From NCBI GenBank assembly GCA_023512835.1, contig CM042088.1:46512699-46576698 (forward strand): a stretch of 64,000 nucleotides of DNA, given 5' to 3'. Positions 23,501-34,793 of this stretch are shown here, in pieces. The notes beneath the pieces were generated by a model, which was not told where the DNA came from, ran no database searches, and worked only from the letters and a program-made list of their open reading frames with translations. The number at the start of each line of letters is the position of its first letter. Position 1 is the first letter of the stretch. The stretch is from Taxillus chinensis (taxonomy: Eukaryota; Streptophyta; Magnoliopsida; Santalales; Loranthaceae). The position numbers and the translations under genes are program-made.

Positions 23501-26117
23501 TGGGGAGTCAGTGGTTGTGTCATGTTCAACATGAGATGCACAAGTCTTATGGTCCTCTAGCTCATGCAGAGTTAGTATTACTAGGTAGAGTCCTACACCT
23601 TTGAGTATATACTTGGGTAATAAGAGGTGTAGATGTGTCGATGGCATGCCATTCTCAAGGATTGAAGAAGAATCAATATGAATATCAAGATATTTTAGAA
23701 TAGTCATGATAGGTGAAGAATTAAATTAGGTTTATTGTAAGAAATATGATATAGATTCCATAAAAAATAACATCAGATAAAACAAAGTACCTTTGAATAA
23801 CGGGACTATAACATTGATTACCTTTTTAAGCACCAAACTAGCCTACAAAAATACATCGATGGAACTTGAGATCAAGTTTCGAATGGCCTGATCAATGACA
23901 TTATGGGATATCGCACCCATCAAGTACAAAAGATGTCATATGATTGATCAAATGACATGTTAGAATTGTGTTGGCCTAGAAATTATAAGGGTCGTGTCCA
24001 TGTATCATTATAGCACGATATGAAGATATAAAAAATTCGATCTTGATTTTTTTCAAAAGCTTGAAACCGCTGCTTGTTCATCTTGGTCGTTTGTTCCCCT
24101 ATAGAATTTGATGACGAGTGATATGAAAAGATTGTATTTTGAATCACCTAGTGGGTTCGTCTCAATTAAATTGATAATTTTTTCAATAAAAGCACTAAAT
24201 TGTTGATCTTAATTAGAATTCAATAATAATTTATATGGATAACTGAAGTTACACAAAATTTATCTTAAGCAATTTAAATAATTAACTCAAAAATTGATTG
24301 ATAAGATAAAGTCTAAAAAATTCTAGTTTATTGACCTCTAATTATAATTAAAGTCGAGGCCAATGTGATTTTATATAAGTAGAAGTCTAAATAATTGAAA
24401 ATTTTGATGTTTTTCTGACATTAAAATAATTTATATAAATAAAAAATATATTAAAATAATAAAATCATTGAATAACCTTAATTGTTGTCATTGGTATTGC
24501 ATGAAACGAATTCTCTCATGTATGAAATGATGTCCGCCCGAAACACGCCTATTTTTACTACACGAATTGTGCACTGTTCGAATCAAGCTGTGTTTTGTGG
24601 CTTGCTTTCTGTTTCACGTCATGCTTCCATCAAAGAGTCTCATCACATTATTGCTTCCTGCGGGTGGATCTGATGGAACCCTAGCTGCCTAGGGTACAAA
24701 AACTTGACTTGGCTCTAATAAATGTACTATAAGAATTATTATTTTTTGTGTTATTCAGGTCAACGTTGCATATATAATACAAGACGTCTTAAATTTAGGA
24801 AAATAATAACTTTGAATATTCACCCAGCTAATCCTAAATCTATAGAGCAAATATACTTCTGATTTTCTATCTTTACACTAACCAATGTCTCCTGGTTTAG
24901 CAGGGTTCTGGTGTTCCTTTAGTTGTCAAATGGGCTGACACAGAGAAGGAAAGGCAAGCTCGTAGGGCCCAAAAAACTCAGTCACATGATTCTAGTGTTC
25001 CTAATGCTAATTCTCCACAACATCATTCATTATTTGGAGCCTTGCCAATGGGTTATGTTTCCCCATATAGTGGATATGGGTATCAGGTTGGTTTCATTGT
25101 TTTAACATTTGAACTTTGCTGCTTCATCATGCATAGCCTAGACTCACCTTTCCGTGCATGACACTACTACATTGCAACATTTTTGTAACAGAATGAGTCA
25201 TGTCCCCTTTTTGGTATCACTTCAGATCCATGGCTTCTTTTTTTGTTTTATTTTTTAATTATTCGTCTATTCCCTACTATGCCAGTGTTACATTCTATAC
25301 TGGTGTATTCAGTTTCATTATCATCTCATTCCTTTCTTAGGCGCCTGGAACATATGGACTTATGCCATACCACCTGCCCCAGACGCAGAATCAACCAGCT
25401 TTCCATAACATGATTCCTCCAGTAAATCAGGGAAATGCCTTGCGTGGAATCACTCCAAATCTCCCCCCCAATATGGCCCACAGAAATTTTGCTATATCAT
25501 CTACAAGTTATATTGGCTCTGCTTTTCCTACTGTGGCTGGAGTTCGGTTTCCCATGACTTATCCACGTGGAATGATAAGTCACAGACCTTTGAGTGGATC
25601 TCCTGGTTCTTTGTCACCTGGAGTTTCGAACTCAGTGACATCTTTAGGTGTGAGATCGAGCTCTAGGAGCCAGGCTGAAGGTTTGTAAAATTTTAAAATT
25701 TTCTCCTTTGTTTTATGTATTACCAAGTTTCTGATATATTCACCTGGAAATTTGTTCTGTTCTCTCAATTAGGTCCTCCTGGTGCTAACCTGTTCATATA
25801 TCATATTCCTCAAGAGTATGGTGATCAAGAGCTTGCAGACGCTTTTCAACAATTTGGTAGGATCTTGAGTGCTAAGGTGTTTGTTGACAAAGCAAGTGGT
25901 GTTAGTAAATGTTTTGGTAGGCATAATCGTATCTTCATTTGAATCTTACTAGGTGGAAATTTATCCCTCTAATAATCCTCTATTTGCAGGATTTGTCAGT
26001 TTTGATTCACCTGCAGCTGCTCAATCAGCTATTACCGTGATGAATGGTTTCCAATTAGGTGATAAGAAATTGAAGGTTCAACTCAAAAGAGACAACAAGC
26101 CGAATAAATCATACTGA
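20575..26117 (+). CDS. BRN1-like: BRUNO-like (CELF-type) RNA-binding protein with three RRMs, BRN1/BRN2-like
   Basis: Plant BRN1/BRN2 bind 3' UTRs of target mRNAs (in Arabidopsis SOC1, delaying flowering; family knowledge). Nine exons: 20575-20749, 21037-21119, 21575-21626, 21719-21844, 21950-22029, 24904-25086, 25341-25680, 25773-25916, 25990-26117. They join into 436 aa without a stop. RRM1 has RNP2 KLFIGQ (from residue 18) and RNP1 RGCCFLSC (58-65). RRM2 has KLFVGM (from 106) and KGCAFLKY (145-152). After a Pro/Gly/Ser-rich linker (about 190-345), RRM3 has LFIYHI (353-358) and GFVSF (395-399). This two-plus-one layout is the CELF pattern. The start is the first ATG in frame. Intron 5 is 2.9 kb long because of a copia-like insertion. 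Splicing after exon 5 restores MEGSGVP. Confidence 0.92.
20765..20842. repeat. Compound (CT)n/(CA)n/(GC)n microsatellite in BRN-like intron 1
   Basis: A run of TCTCTC, then CACACA, then an alternating CG stretch (GCGCGCGCGCGC near 20798-20811), then a second CACACA run, starting 16 bp after the exon 1 donor. Confidence 0.9.
22596..24862 (-). mobile_element. Degenerate Ty1/copia retrotransposon in BRN-like intron 5
   Basis: On the minus strand near 23170-22880 a broken frame carries copia reverse-transcriptase landmarks: an [10 protein letters not shown] block, LKARLIGK, then [20 protein letters not shown] and YITQPP in the family order. Stops and a frameshift interrupt them. The 23405-23707 stretch, rich in Pro and Ser, fits the linker between integrase and reverse transcriptase. 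Related blocks at 22596-22754 and 24730-24862 (both begin AAGAATTATTATT and share TATATAA and TTTGTGT motifs) look like LTR remnants. No intact protein is encoded, and splicing removes the whole element. Confidence 0.65.
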
Positions 26118-29100
26118 TTTGAAGGTAAAATATGGGAGTGGTATGCTCCATTGTATGAAAGCTCACCTGGAAACATGGGAGTGACCGCAGTATCAGCAAC
26201 ATGAGGATGAATGGGGATTGTCTATGGCTATATGAAATACTCCATCCTACTGGTAGTTGCCACGATTGAAAGCCTGAAACGTGTGATTCTTATTGCATTT
26301 CGTGGCAGCACAACTTGTAATATGTGTATCATGATTCATCAAGAGATTAATTAAAATTTTATTGATTTTTACATGGACAACGACAATGTCTGGTGTTTGA
26401 ATTTTTAAATTTTGAATTGATTATTATATATGGGTGTTTTAAGATTGGATGATAGTGAGACAGTAGATAGAGATGATTGGCTTTGTAAGATCCATGCACC
26501 AACCTAATATGATTATTGTTGTTTTGTATAGCCAACCCCAAAGTATTGGATTAAAAGCAAAGTAGTTGTTATGTGTGTGAAACATCCTTGTGAAAGAAAA
26601 TTTTCTTTGTCAGTACCTCTTTGCTTGGGTAAAAGCTCCTGCAATTTTTTTGGGTCAGCAAAATGTGCTTAGCAAAGAAAATTGTCCAGTGTGAACATAA
26701 TATGCAAATATGCTGTTTTCTGCCTCCATGGTGTATCTCGGTAGAGCATACTGTTATTTTGCCTCTGTATTCTAATAGCCCAAAGAGTGTTATGTAACTG
26801 ACTTTATTTTAGACTTTGAGCCACCTCATCGAGGAGTCTTCCTATAACAACTGCTTGAATAATGGGTTCCCAGCTTTGTCCCGCTGTTTTAGCGGCATTG
26901 CGACCGATTGCAGTTGCAGGTATTGCATTATCTTTCTGCTCCATGCCTGTATTCAGTATGGCTAGGCAGATTCCAGTTCTGGTTATAGCCTTATATCTTT
27001 CCGCTCATCAAAGGGCTGTCTACCTTCTTAATAGGTTGATTTTTATACATATGCATAATACATAAGCTTCATTATACATTGTTGATCGTCTCTGGGTTAT
27101 TCATTTCAGGACATTGGAGATTCATTTCCTGGAAGGCTCATTTTGTTAATGATACAGGTAGTGTGGATTTATTATTTTTCTTTTTTAATGTAATTTTCTC
27201 TTTTACAGGATCCCTCATAATGTCTGTCAATGTCTACTGAGCCTTGAGAAGTCTCCACCACGTGAACTTTAAAAGAAAGGGGTATGATGATCTCATTGAA
27301 TGTTATCTGGCATTGCATTTCTGTGACCGAAAGACTTTAAAATTAAGAGAATACCGAAGTTGCATTTTAACACATATTGGGCACTTTCCATGTACTTCTA
27401 CTAACATAATAATTGGTCTTTGAGGAATCTCAGAGGATGAAGGCTAGCATTGTGGTAGAGGAAATGAATATTACCTCCAAAGCTTTCAAGAAAAGTTTAT
27501 AATTCCTTTTACAACCTAATATGGTGTAAATACAACTCAAAAATCAAATCACATGTATAATATGTAAAAATAATAATAATAATAATCACTCTGAAAATAT
27601 AAAAATAAAATCCACAAAAAACATCACAAGTAAAAACCTACTGAATTCCAAATTAGAGTTTTAAATGACTATTTAAAATGCATGTTACATTACATTTGCA
27701 AACTTCTATAGACAGCTAGCTATCTCTTGCGGTACACTGTTTTTTTGGTTTTAATTGTTGTTTGTTCAAAATAATGATTGAAAATAAAAACTTCCTTGCA
27801 CTAAAAAGTTTGAAGGGTGAGAGCCTCTACTTATATTGGATGCAAATCTTTGAGCAACAACCGCAGCAGCTGAAAATTTGATTCCTGTGCTCCTTATGGT
27901 AATATCGGTATGAATGTATGTCTTGATCTATGCTCTGAATTATTTTTACCGGTTGTTCAGGAGGGGGTCTCTTCTAATCTTATATCCTTCAATTTCACAC
28001 AGGAATTTGTAACATCTGAATGAGGCTTGGTGTCTGGTAAAAAATGACAGTTGTATACTTGTACAGAGTCAAAAGTACATGAATTTTTATTGTTCTCTCT
28101 TATGCTCTGTGAATTTTTGAAATTTAACCTGAAACTCTTAAATTTCAAAATTGCACAACCATGGCACTAGACTCTGGTAGTTTGCATTTCCCCTCAGCGA
28201 CTTTTTTGCCTAGGTGATAGATTATGTGCATCAAATTGACCAATTAGAACTATATTAAGAGCTCGAATGATGATTTAAACATAGCATACATATCACTGCA
28301 AAAGGTAATAAGATTGCAAGAGCTTTGCTTGCATCTATTTACCATCGACAGATGCTTGTTTATTTTGTTTAGTGTGTGGGTTAGGACCCTCAGGTTGTAG
28401 TCAAAGTAGTCATCATCTTTGAGAATCCATAAAGCATCCTGTAGAAAATGATTGGTGTCCATAATGCTGTTTTTGCGAGTGAGTAAACATAAACATGGCA
28501 TAAAACTATTCTTGCTTTTGAAGCATGTTGGTGCTTACAAAAATTGAGCACAACTAGACTGCCTATATGCAAGTTTACTGTTTACCAATGTTGGATTTTA
28601 GTGTTAGAAATGATTCCCTACGCTGTTTCAATTTTTAATATTTGTTGGAGACGAGAGCTCATCCTAGGTATGATGGAAAATTTCACATTCAGGGGCTAGA
28701 AATATCGTTTCAAAAGAAATTTAAAGTAGGTGTTAAAAGCTTCACTTTACATCCAGGACAGTGTACCAGGTGAATTACGTATTGTTGGAAGTCTGCAGCA
28801 CTCAATTGAACATCATATAACTTTTTGTTTCTGTGGAGGATTCTAATTAGCTGTTTGGAAGTACAGGTTTGACGTTTGTTTCCAGGTTCATTGAGTTCTA
28901 AAGAAACCTTATTCAATTGTCAGGCCAATTGCTGTTGCAGGGTTGCGTTAGATTATTGGGGACTGTCAACAGATCTCTTTTTGGTTCTTCCTTGGTTTCT
29001 GGACGAGCTCCTCATCAATTGCATTTTAGGATATAGGCATCACTCATTAAGGTCGATGTGCCGTCCACTTTTTTTTTTTTTTTTTTTTTTTTTAATTTTT

Positions 29101-30256
29101 TGGGTGGATACCGCCCCTCACCCCCTTAGTCCATGCTCCAGAGAACAACGGGTACGTTTTTATTTTTATTTTTGTTTTGTTTTTCTTTGGGTAACGATTG
29201 CATTTTCGTTTATTTCATTTATTCATTGAGCCTCATATTATTATTATTATTGTTGTTGTTTAGCTATCTCTCTATATCGTTTCCTATTATTGTTATTAGT
29301 AGTACTTCTATGTGTTTTTACGAAATGTAGGGTGAAAAGTAATAAAAGTGCTGGCAAATGGGCAAATGGGCCAGACAATCTAAAGCACATTGATGTAGAC
29401 AAACCAAACAATTAAGCAATTTTCAATGCACAGTACAAAATGCCATATTACAACAATAAATTATATATACTTAGTTGGTAAAGCTGAAGTTAGGCTCTTT
29501 TGAAGAAGAAAAACAAACACGCAGGAAGTAAATTATGGTCAAAATTTAGATTTTAGACTACTAGTCGACACTAAAAACAAAAAAACAAAAACTATAGAAG
29601 AAAATTGTTTGTGCCCGTTTTCACCCCTACCCTCCCTACGCATGTGACTTGTTAAAGTGTGATTACTTGTTAAAGTATGACTATTTTATTTCAACCTTTG
29701 TGATTTTTAGGCAATTAATTTAGGAAAAAAGATTGGCAGTGCTAAATTCCTCTATCTTTCAATTAAATACTGTACCTTAATTCACTCTATTAATCGTTGA
29801 ATTTTATATATTATTAGTCCTTTTTTGCTACCATCATTTCATACACAGGAAGGAAATTTTATAATGAGTATCAAAGCATTCTAATGCTCTATTAGTCACG
29901 ACTAGTTATCCAATGTCAAACAAATGGATGTAATCAAAGATATCTATATATAACAAGATGCAAAAGCAAAATGGTGACAAACATAAATAAATAAAATTCC
30001 ATGTGAGCTACGAAACAAATAATAAGACAAAAGCCACTAATGGAAAAACATAACATTCCCATATGTTTCAAGATCATAACATTCCCATAAGACAAAAGCC
30101 ACTATTATGTGAGCTACCATAATAGATATATTCAACCCTTCAAGATCATAAAATACATATTTTTTTTTCATAAGTAAGAACATAAAATACATACAAAATA
30201 AGACTGATCCAAACTTTAACTTATGTTTGATTCCCCTATAATAACATTTTGTTTAA

Positions 30257-30313
<57 letters not shown>

Positions 30314-30341
30314 CATGATCTTCATATTAATGTCAGGCATA
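26118..30341. other. Long intergenic stretch without a supported gene
   Basis: The first 250 bp are the 3' UTR of the BRN-like gene. I see no conserved coding frame in the rest. A 23-bp T run followed by GGGTGGATACCGCCCC (about 29069-29118) may be the tail of a minus-strand retroposon. From about 29640 the sequence matches the 3' flank of the FBA-like cluster; a similar block recurs at about 53410. A CT/TA microsatellite sits at about 30257-30312, just 3' of FBA-like copy 1. Confidence 0.5.
30257..30312. repeat. (CT)n(TA)n microsatellite 3' of FBA-like copy 1
   Basis: CT run followed by a TA run. The same compound repeat stands in the same place 3' of copy 4 (about 53971-54037) and copy 5 (60183-60214), showing the units share their 3' flanks. 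Confidence 0.9.
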
Positions 30342-32827
30342 TTACTCCATTTCCTCATCAGAGTTTTCATCGGATTCTTCACATAGGATGGAAAAATCAC
30401 AATTAGGTGCGATTTTCATAGTCTTGTCAAGAATGGCTAAATTATCCCTGCATAAACCAAAAAAAATTATATTCTAATTAGTCAAATTACATGGACCAAA
30501 TTCAAGATTCTATTCTAAAAAGAAAATACGTTGTGGCGAGTTATATCTAATGGATGCGTAACCTAAAATCACAGAAACATATAAAAATATCTTCTAAATA
30601 AAATTTAAAATCCATCTTGATGTAAAAAAAATACCTTCTGATTTCAAATTTTACTGTAAAATCATATAAAGTATTCATATATCTTTATTTATATATATAC
30701 AACACATACAAAGTATTCAACACAAATCATCTAATTAAATCAAATGTCATATAAAAAGGCACAATAAAAAAGCGATTGAAAAATAATAAACAAATAAACA
30801 AAACCAAACAACCAGTATTAGCATCCTGGATTTATTTTCATTCATACTAGAAGAGGGGTTCTAAAAAGGACACAAATTAGAGTTCATGTATATCATATCT
30901 GACCAGTACTAGCATCCTGCTATATGATTTCACCCACCTGTCACCATTGCTGCCGCTGGCAATAAAAGCAGTAAAGGTATGGAGCAACCATATAATATAG
31001 ATTTAGCCACGGACAAAATTCAAGAATATATTCTAAAAAGAAAATACTACTTTTGGCAAGGCACATCTAGTGGCCGTTTGGGCAAAAGCAGAATGAGCAA
31101 TATAGAGATATGAAAACTATGAGCATTCTAAATCACTGTACTAAGTGATAGTGATTACCTGCTGTAAGGGGACGAGTCAAAGGCGCATGAGGGAATCACA
31201 ATCATGGCAGCATTTGTGCAGTAAGAATTGAAAAATTACACATGTAAACATATATAAGTAAGGGACAGACAGTGCAAGTGATAGTGATTACCTGCCGTAA
31301 GGGGAAACATCGGTCTGCACATAGAGTTCTAGCCCACCAACGGTATGATCGCTATCAGGCAGCCCGTGGATGTGAGGACACACAAGCGAGTTTTCTTTGA
31401 GGTTAAACACATACAGCCTCGAGTCTAGGACATGCAGAATCAAGACATCCTTGGAAAGGTGGAAGATTCGAAAGGGCACGTCAAAGGGAAATCCAATAGA
31501 ATGGGGGAACGCTATTGTGGCAGCATTGGTCCACGATGATTCAACGCCGTATTCCCTCATTATCCATATATCAAGCACCCTAGCAACACGCCTAGAGTTA
31601 CTCAGACCGCACTCGGGCGAAAGGTCACGTAAGGTGACAAACGAAAGGTAACCGTCCAGAATCCAAAGTGATGATCTTTTGAGATAGTAGGGTCCCAAGC
31701 CGTAGGTAGGAGGCAGGGGCAGCATTGTAAACGTTTCCAGAGCTAGATTAAATGAAGCAACCATGGGCTCACCATCAACGGAAACGGGCCAATTCAGACA
31801 TCCCGCAACAGAGCAGGCCCCATTAGAGTAAGACAGCTTAAAATCGCAACCGGGAAAACCCTGCAGCCTCTTCCACGGAGTAGAGTCGTAGAGGGCAAAA
31901 ACCTCAACCAGGCGGCTGCATGCATCGATCTTCACCACCTTGTAATCTTCGGAGGAGCGATCGTAACCGAACCCAAAATAGAGATGATGGCCGGTCTTGT
32001 GCTCAAAAGGCGGCAATTGTCTAGACAATCCAATGGTAGGGTTCCACACGAACACAGCAACCATACCACGCAAAGGTCCGGCTCGCAGACAGTAGAGGCC
32101 ATTGCAGGAGCCAATCATCTCTACATGGATCACACCGTCTGGGAGAGGATGCTTCCACGGAGGGAATCAGCTGGGAGTGTGGGGGGTGGAGGGGTAAGTA
32201 ATAGGATAACCCCACATCTTCATACACCCCTTTTTCCAGTACTTCTCCCTTATCGTCAAACCGAGGCTCCTTAAGAACAAGGCTGGTCAATGAAAACAAG
32301 GCTAAGGGAAATGGTACGGTTGAGGTGACGGGTGATGGCGGTGGTGGAATACGGGTCATGGGTGATGGCGCTAGTGGAATAGTGGTGACGTCGCTGCAGC
32401 CATCGGGAATCACCAGATCTAGATACCAGTCAGGCTTATCTTGATCTTCCAAATCCCAAGGGAATGGTGGGGTGCTACTGAAAGTTCCCAGTAACTTTAT
32501 CTTCCGATGATCACGGAGGCCAAAGCTTAGGCGTCGCTCCTCCCCGAGTTTCCCTTTCCCATGGGGATCTGCGGCTTTCCTTTTTTCTCTGTCTCCGGAA
32601 GTTACTGAAACCAACCAGCATTCGCAGTTACTGGTGTAACATCTCTCTGTCTCTGATTCCACTTCCGACTCGTCTTTCCCTCCTTCATCGGCATCTTTTC
32701 TTCTTGTATCCCATCTCCGCGATTCATACGAGTCAAGGAAGGGGCCGATGGGCGGCGAATCAAACTCCCTCCTTCTTTTCAGAGGCAAATAGCGCTCCTT
32801 TCCTTGTGGAATTATATCTGCTGCCAT
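30342..32827 (-). pseudogene. FBA-like cluster copy 1, frameshifted pseudogene
   Basis: Same layout as the other copies: long exon 31292-32827 and last exon 30342-30447, ending ...DEEME. It starts MAADIIPQGKERY. Compared with copies 2-5 an extra base (plus-strand c at about 32158; GCTTCCACGGAGGG against GCTTCCAGGAGGG in copy 2) shifts the frame just before the FBA-type half. The N-terminal half therefore runs into a wrong frame and stops at 32021, while the C-terminal half (SCNGLYC onward) stays open in the other frame. The N-half also has an extra proline-rich MTRIPPPPSP repeat. An FBA-only product from an internal start cannot be excluded, but as one protein it is broken. Confidence 0.8.
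31157..31291 (-). promoter_or_regulatory. Duplicated 5' splice site region, copy 1 (pattern shared by all five copies)
   Basis: The long exon ends CCCCTTACGGCAG followed by GTAATCAC (donor 31290-31291). A second copy, CCCCTTACAGCAG plus GTAATCAC, lies 133 bp into the intron (donor 31157-31158). The equivalents are 35568/35707 (copy 2), 47006/47146 (copy 3), 54719/54858 (copy 4) and 61074/61213 (copy 5), spaced 139-140 bp. Use of the distal donor would retain an in-frame TAA formed by the first donor (GGC AGG TAA), truncating the protein before the last-exon tail. Confidence 0.6.
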
Positions 32828-34793
32828 ACCCACAATTACCCACAAATTCTTCGGATTCTAAATCTGATGTCTTCCTCTCCCCTCTCTCTCTCTCTGGGAA
32901 AATCTTTCGTTACCAAAACAAAGGACCGCCTCAATTTCCATCCAACCCGAACCCTAGAACCCTAGATAGATAGATCTGTCCGATCGTCCGTCAAAAGGTC
33001 AGGTCAATAAGTCAATACACACCCCCCCGCCCCCCCCCAAATTGGCTTGCAACTCCAAAACCAACCCAATTTCCAAAAATAACTCATTAATTTTATTTAT
33101 TTATTTATTCTTCTTATTTATATTAATTCAAAAGTTTTAAATATTTTAAAACAAACATATAACTGTAATTTTTTAAAAACAAAAACTTAAAAATAAAGTT
33201 TTATTTTTTTTTAATTATTTCTATTACATATTATGATCTACTTAATAAAATATATGTTTTGAATTTTATGATTTCAATGAATTACTTTTAAAATTTCAAC
33301 TATAAATTTAATTTATTATTATTTAATTTAATTTTTATATATATTATATTATCATATATTAATTTTACTAACATCTCGATTATATATCTTATAAACAAAT
33401 TTATACTAAATTCTCAAGATTTCATTTCGGATTACTCATTACTAGTTGGTGAGATCACATTGATGTTGTTTGTTTGTAGGGATTGATCTCTGATCTCTCT
33501 TATCACCCTAAATTACAAATTTCTACGATATGTAAAATAGAATGATGACTCAACATTAACTTCAATAGCCACCGCTTAGAAAAATCAAAAGTACACATCA
33601 CCCAATGTGCTCACAAAATAACAAGTTCTGCAGGAATCAACAGAATGACATTATTCCCTGAGGAAAATGAAAGGTGCATCAAGTTATGTTATGTAGATGT
33701 TGATTCATCTCTTTTCCCCCTTGCAAGTACCTGAAATAGGACTTAAAATGAAGGAATATGAATGTAGAGATGAAGTCAAGCACCAAAAAGAACCGGTATG
33801 AATTTTTATTTTTAAATTTTGACACTTTGAGGTTGGGGGTGAGCGTTTAAGGGGACAAGCGGTGCATAAACAGACTTTCTTCTGTAAATGTGAAACATGA
33901 AAAAGTATAAATATTAGATTGGAAAATAATGTTGGCATCCATCATGACGGATAAGAAACTAATAAACTATTTTTTTTCATTAAAAAACTTAAACCCTTTA
34001 AAGTTTTGAACATTTTCCATGGGCCCTATTGGATTCAGATGAACAATTGTATGAGTATAGAAAAAGTTATTAGGAAAAAACAAATCAGGATTACATGTCC
34101 AAAAAATATTCTCACCCAACTGGTGTTTACATCAAAAGAGAGGAGGGAGGGAAAGCCGAAATGATCTCCACTGGGGTGTTTATTGTGAAGGGGGAAAGCA
34201 GAGTGGGGGTGGGTAATCTTCTTTTGTAAGGGAGTCTTGAAGCTTAATCTTAATCTACATTAGTATTGCGTACCTTAATTCTAATTTGCTCTTCCAAATT
34301 TCTAGCTTCAAAATTCTATTTAAAGAAAGTAAACTCAACTATTAATCATTAAATTTTATATATTGTTAGCCCTTTTTCCTATCACCCTTTCAACACGGAA
34401 ATTCTATAACGAGTATCAAAGCATTTTTATGCTCTATTAGTCACGACTAGTTATTCAATATCAAACAAATGAATATAGTCAAAGATATTGATATATAACA
34501 CGAAGCAGAAGTAACATGTGTGATAAACATAAAAAATAAAATTTCATATGAGCTAGGAAACAAATATATAAGACAAAAGACTTATAGAAAAACATAATAA
34601 TATTCCCCACCATAATAGATATATTCAACCCTCAAGAACATAAAAAAACATACAAAATAAGACTGTTCCAAACTTCAACCTATGTTAGGTTCCACTACAA
34701 TAACATTTGTTTAATCTCTCTTTCCCTATATATATGTATATAAGGCAGATGGGCGAGCCCATGATCTTCACATATTTTTTTGAATTTTGAGCT
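32828..34793. other. Promoter side of FBA-like copy 1 and spacer to copy 2
   Basis: About 33040-33430 is an AT-rich block that recurs upstream of copies 2 (37525-37900), 4 (56525-56890) and 5 (62945-63310), starting from CCAACCCAATTTCCAA. It is probably the shared promoter or upstream region. The remainder (33440-34790) shows no gene. Its right part belongs to the 3' flank of copy 2 and matches 45785-46200 near copy 3. Confidence 0.55.

Noticed and set aside
23159..23707. Minus-strand frames as independent genes
   Set aside because: They belong to the degenerate copia element (linker next to the reverse-transcriptase pieces).
28876..29330. Open frames around 28.9-29.3 kb
   Set aside because: They are Phe/Leu-rich translations of T runs and TTA/TTG repeats, with no domain or splice structure.
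31157..31230. The duplicated donor region as a separate cassette exon
   Set aside because: Copies 1-3 have no AG acceptor next to it (CACAAATG), only copies 4 and 5 do (CACAAAAG), and inclusion would bring an early stop. An alternative donor or relic is more likely.
31397..31651. Plus-strand 84-codon frame repeated in FBA copies 1, 2, 4 and 5
   Set aside because: It recurs only because the opposite strand codes for the conserved FBA half. It is not conserved independently and copy 3 does not keep it.
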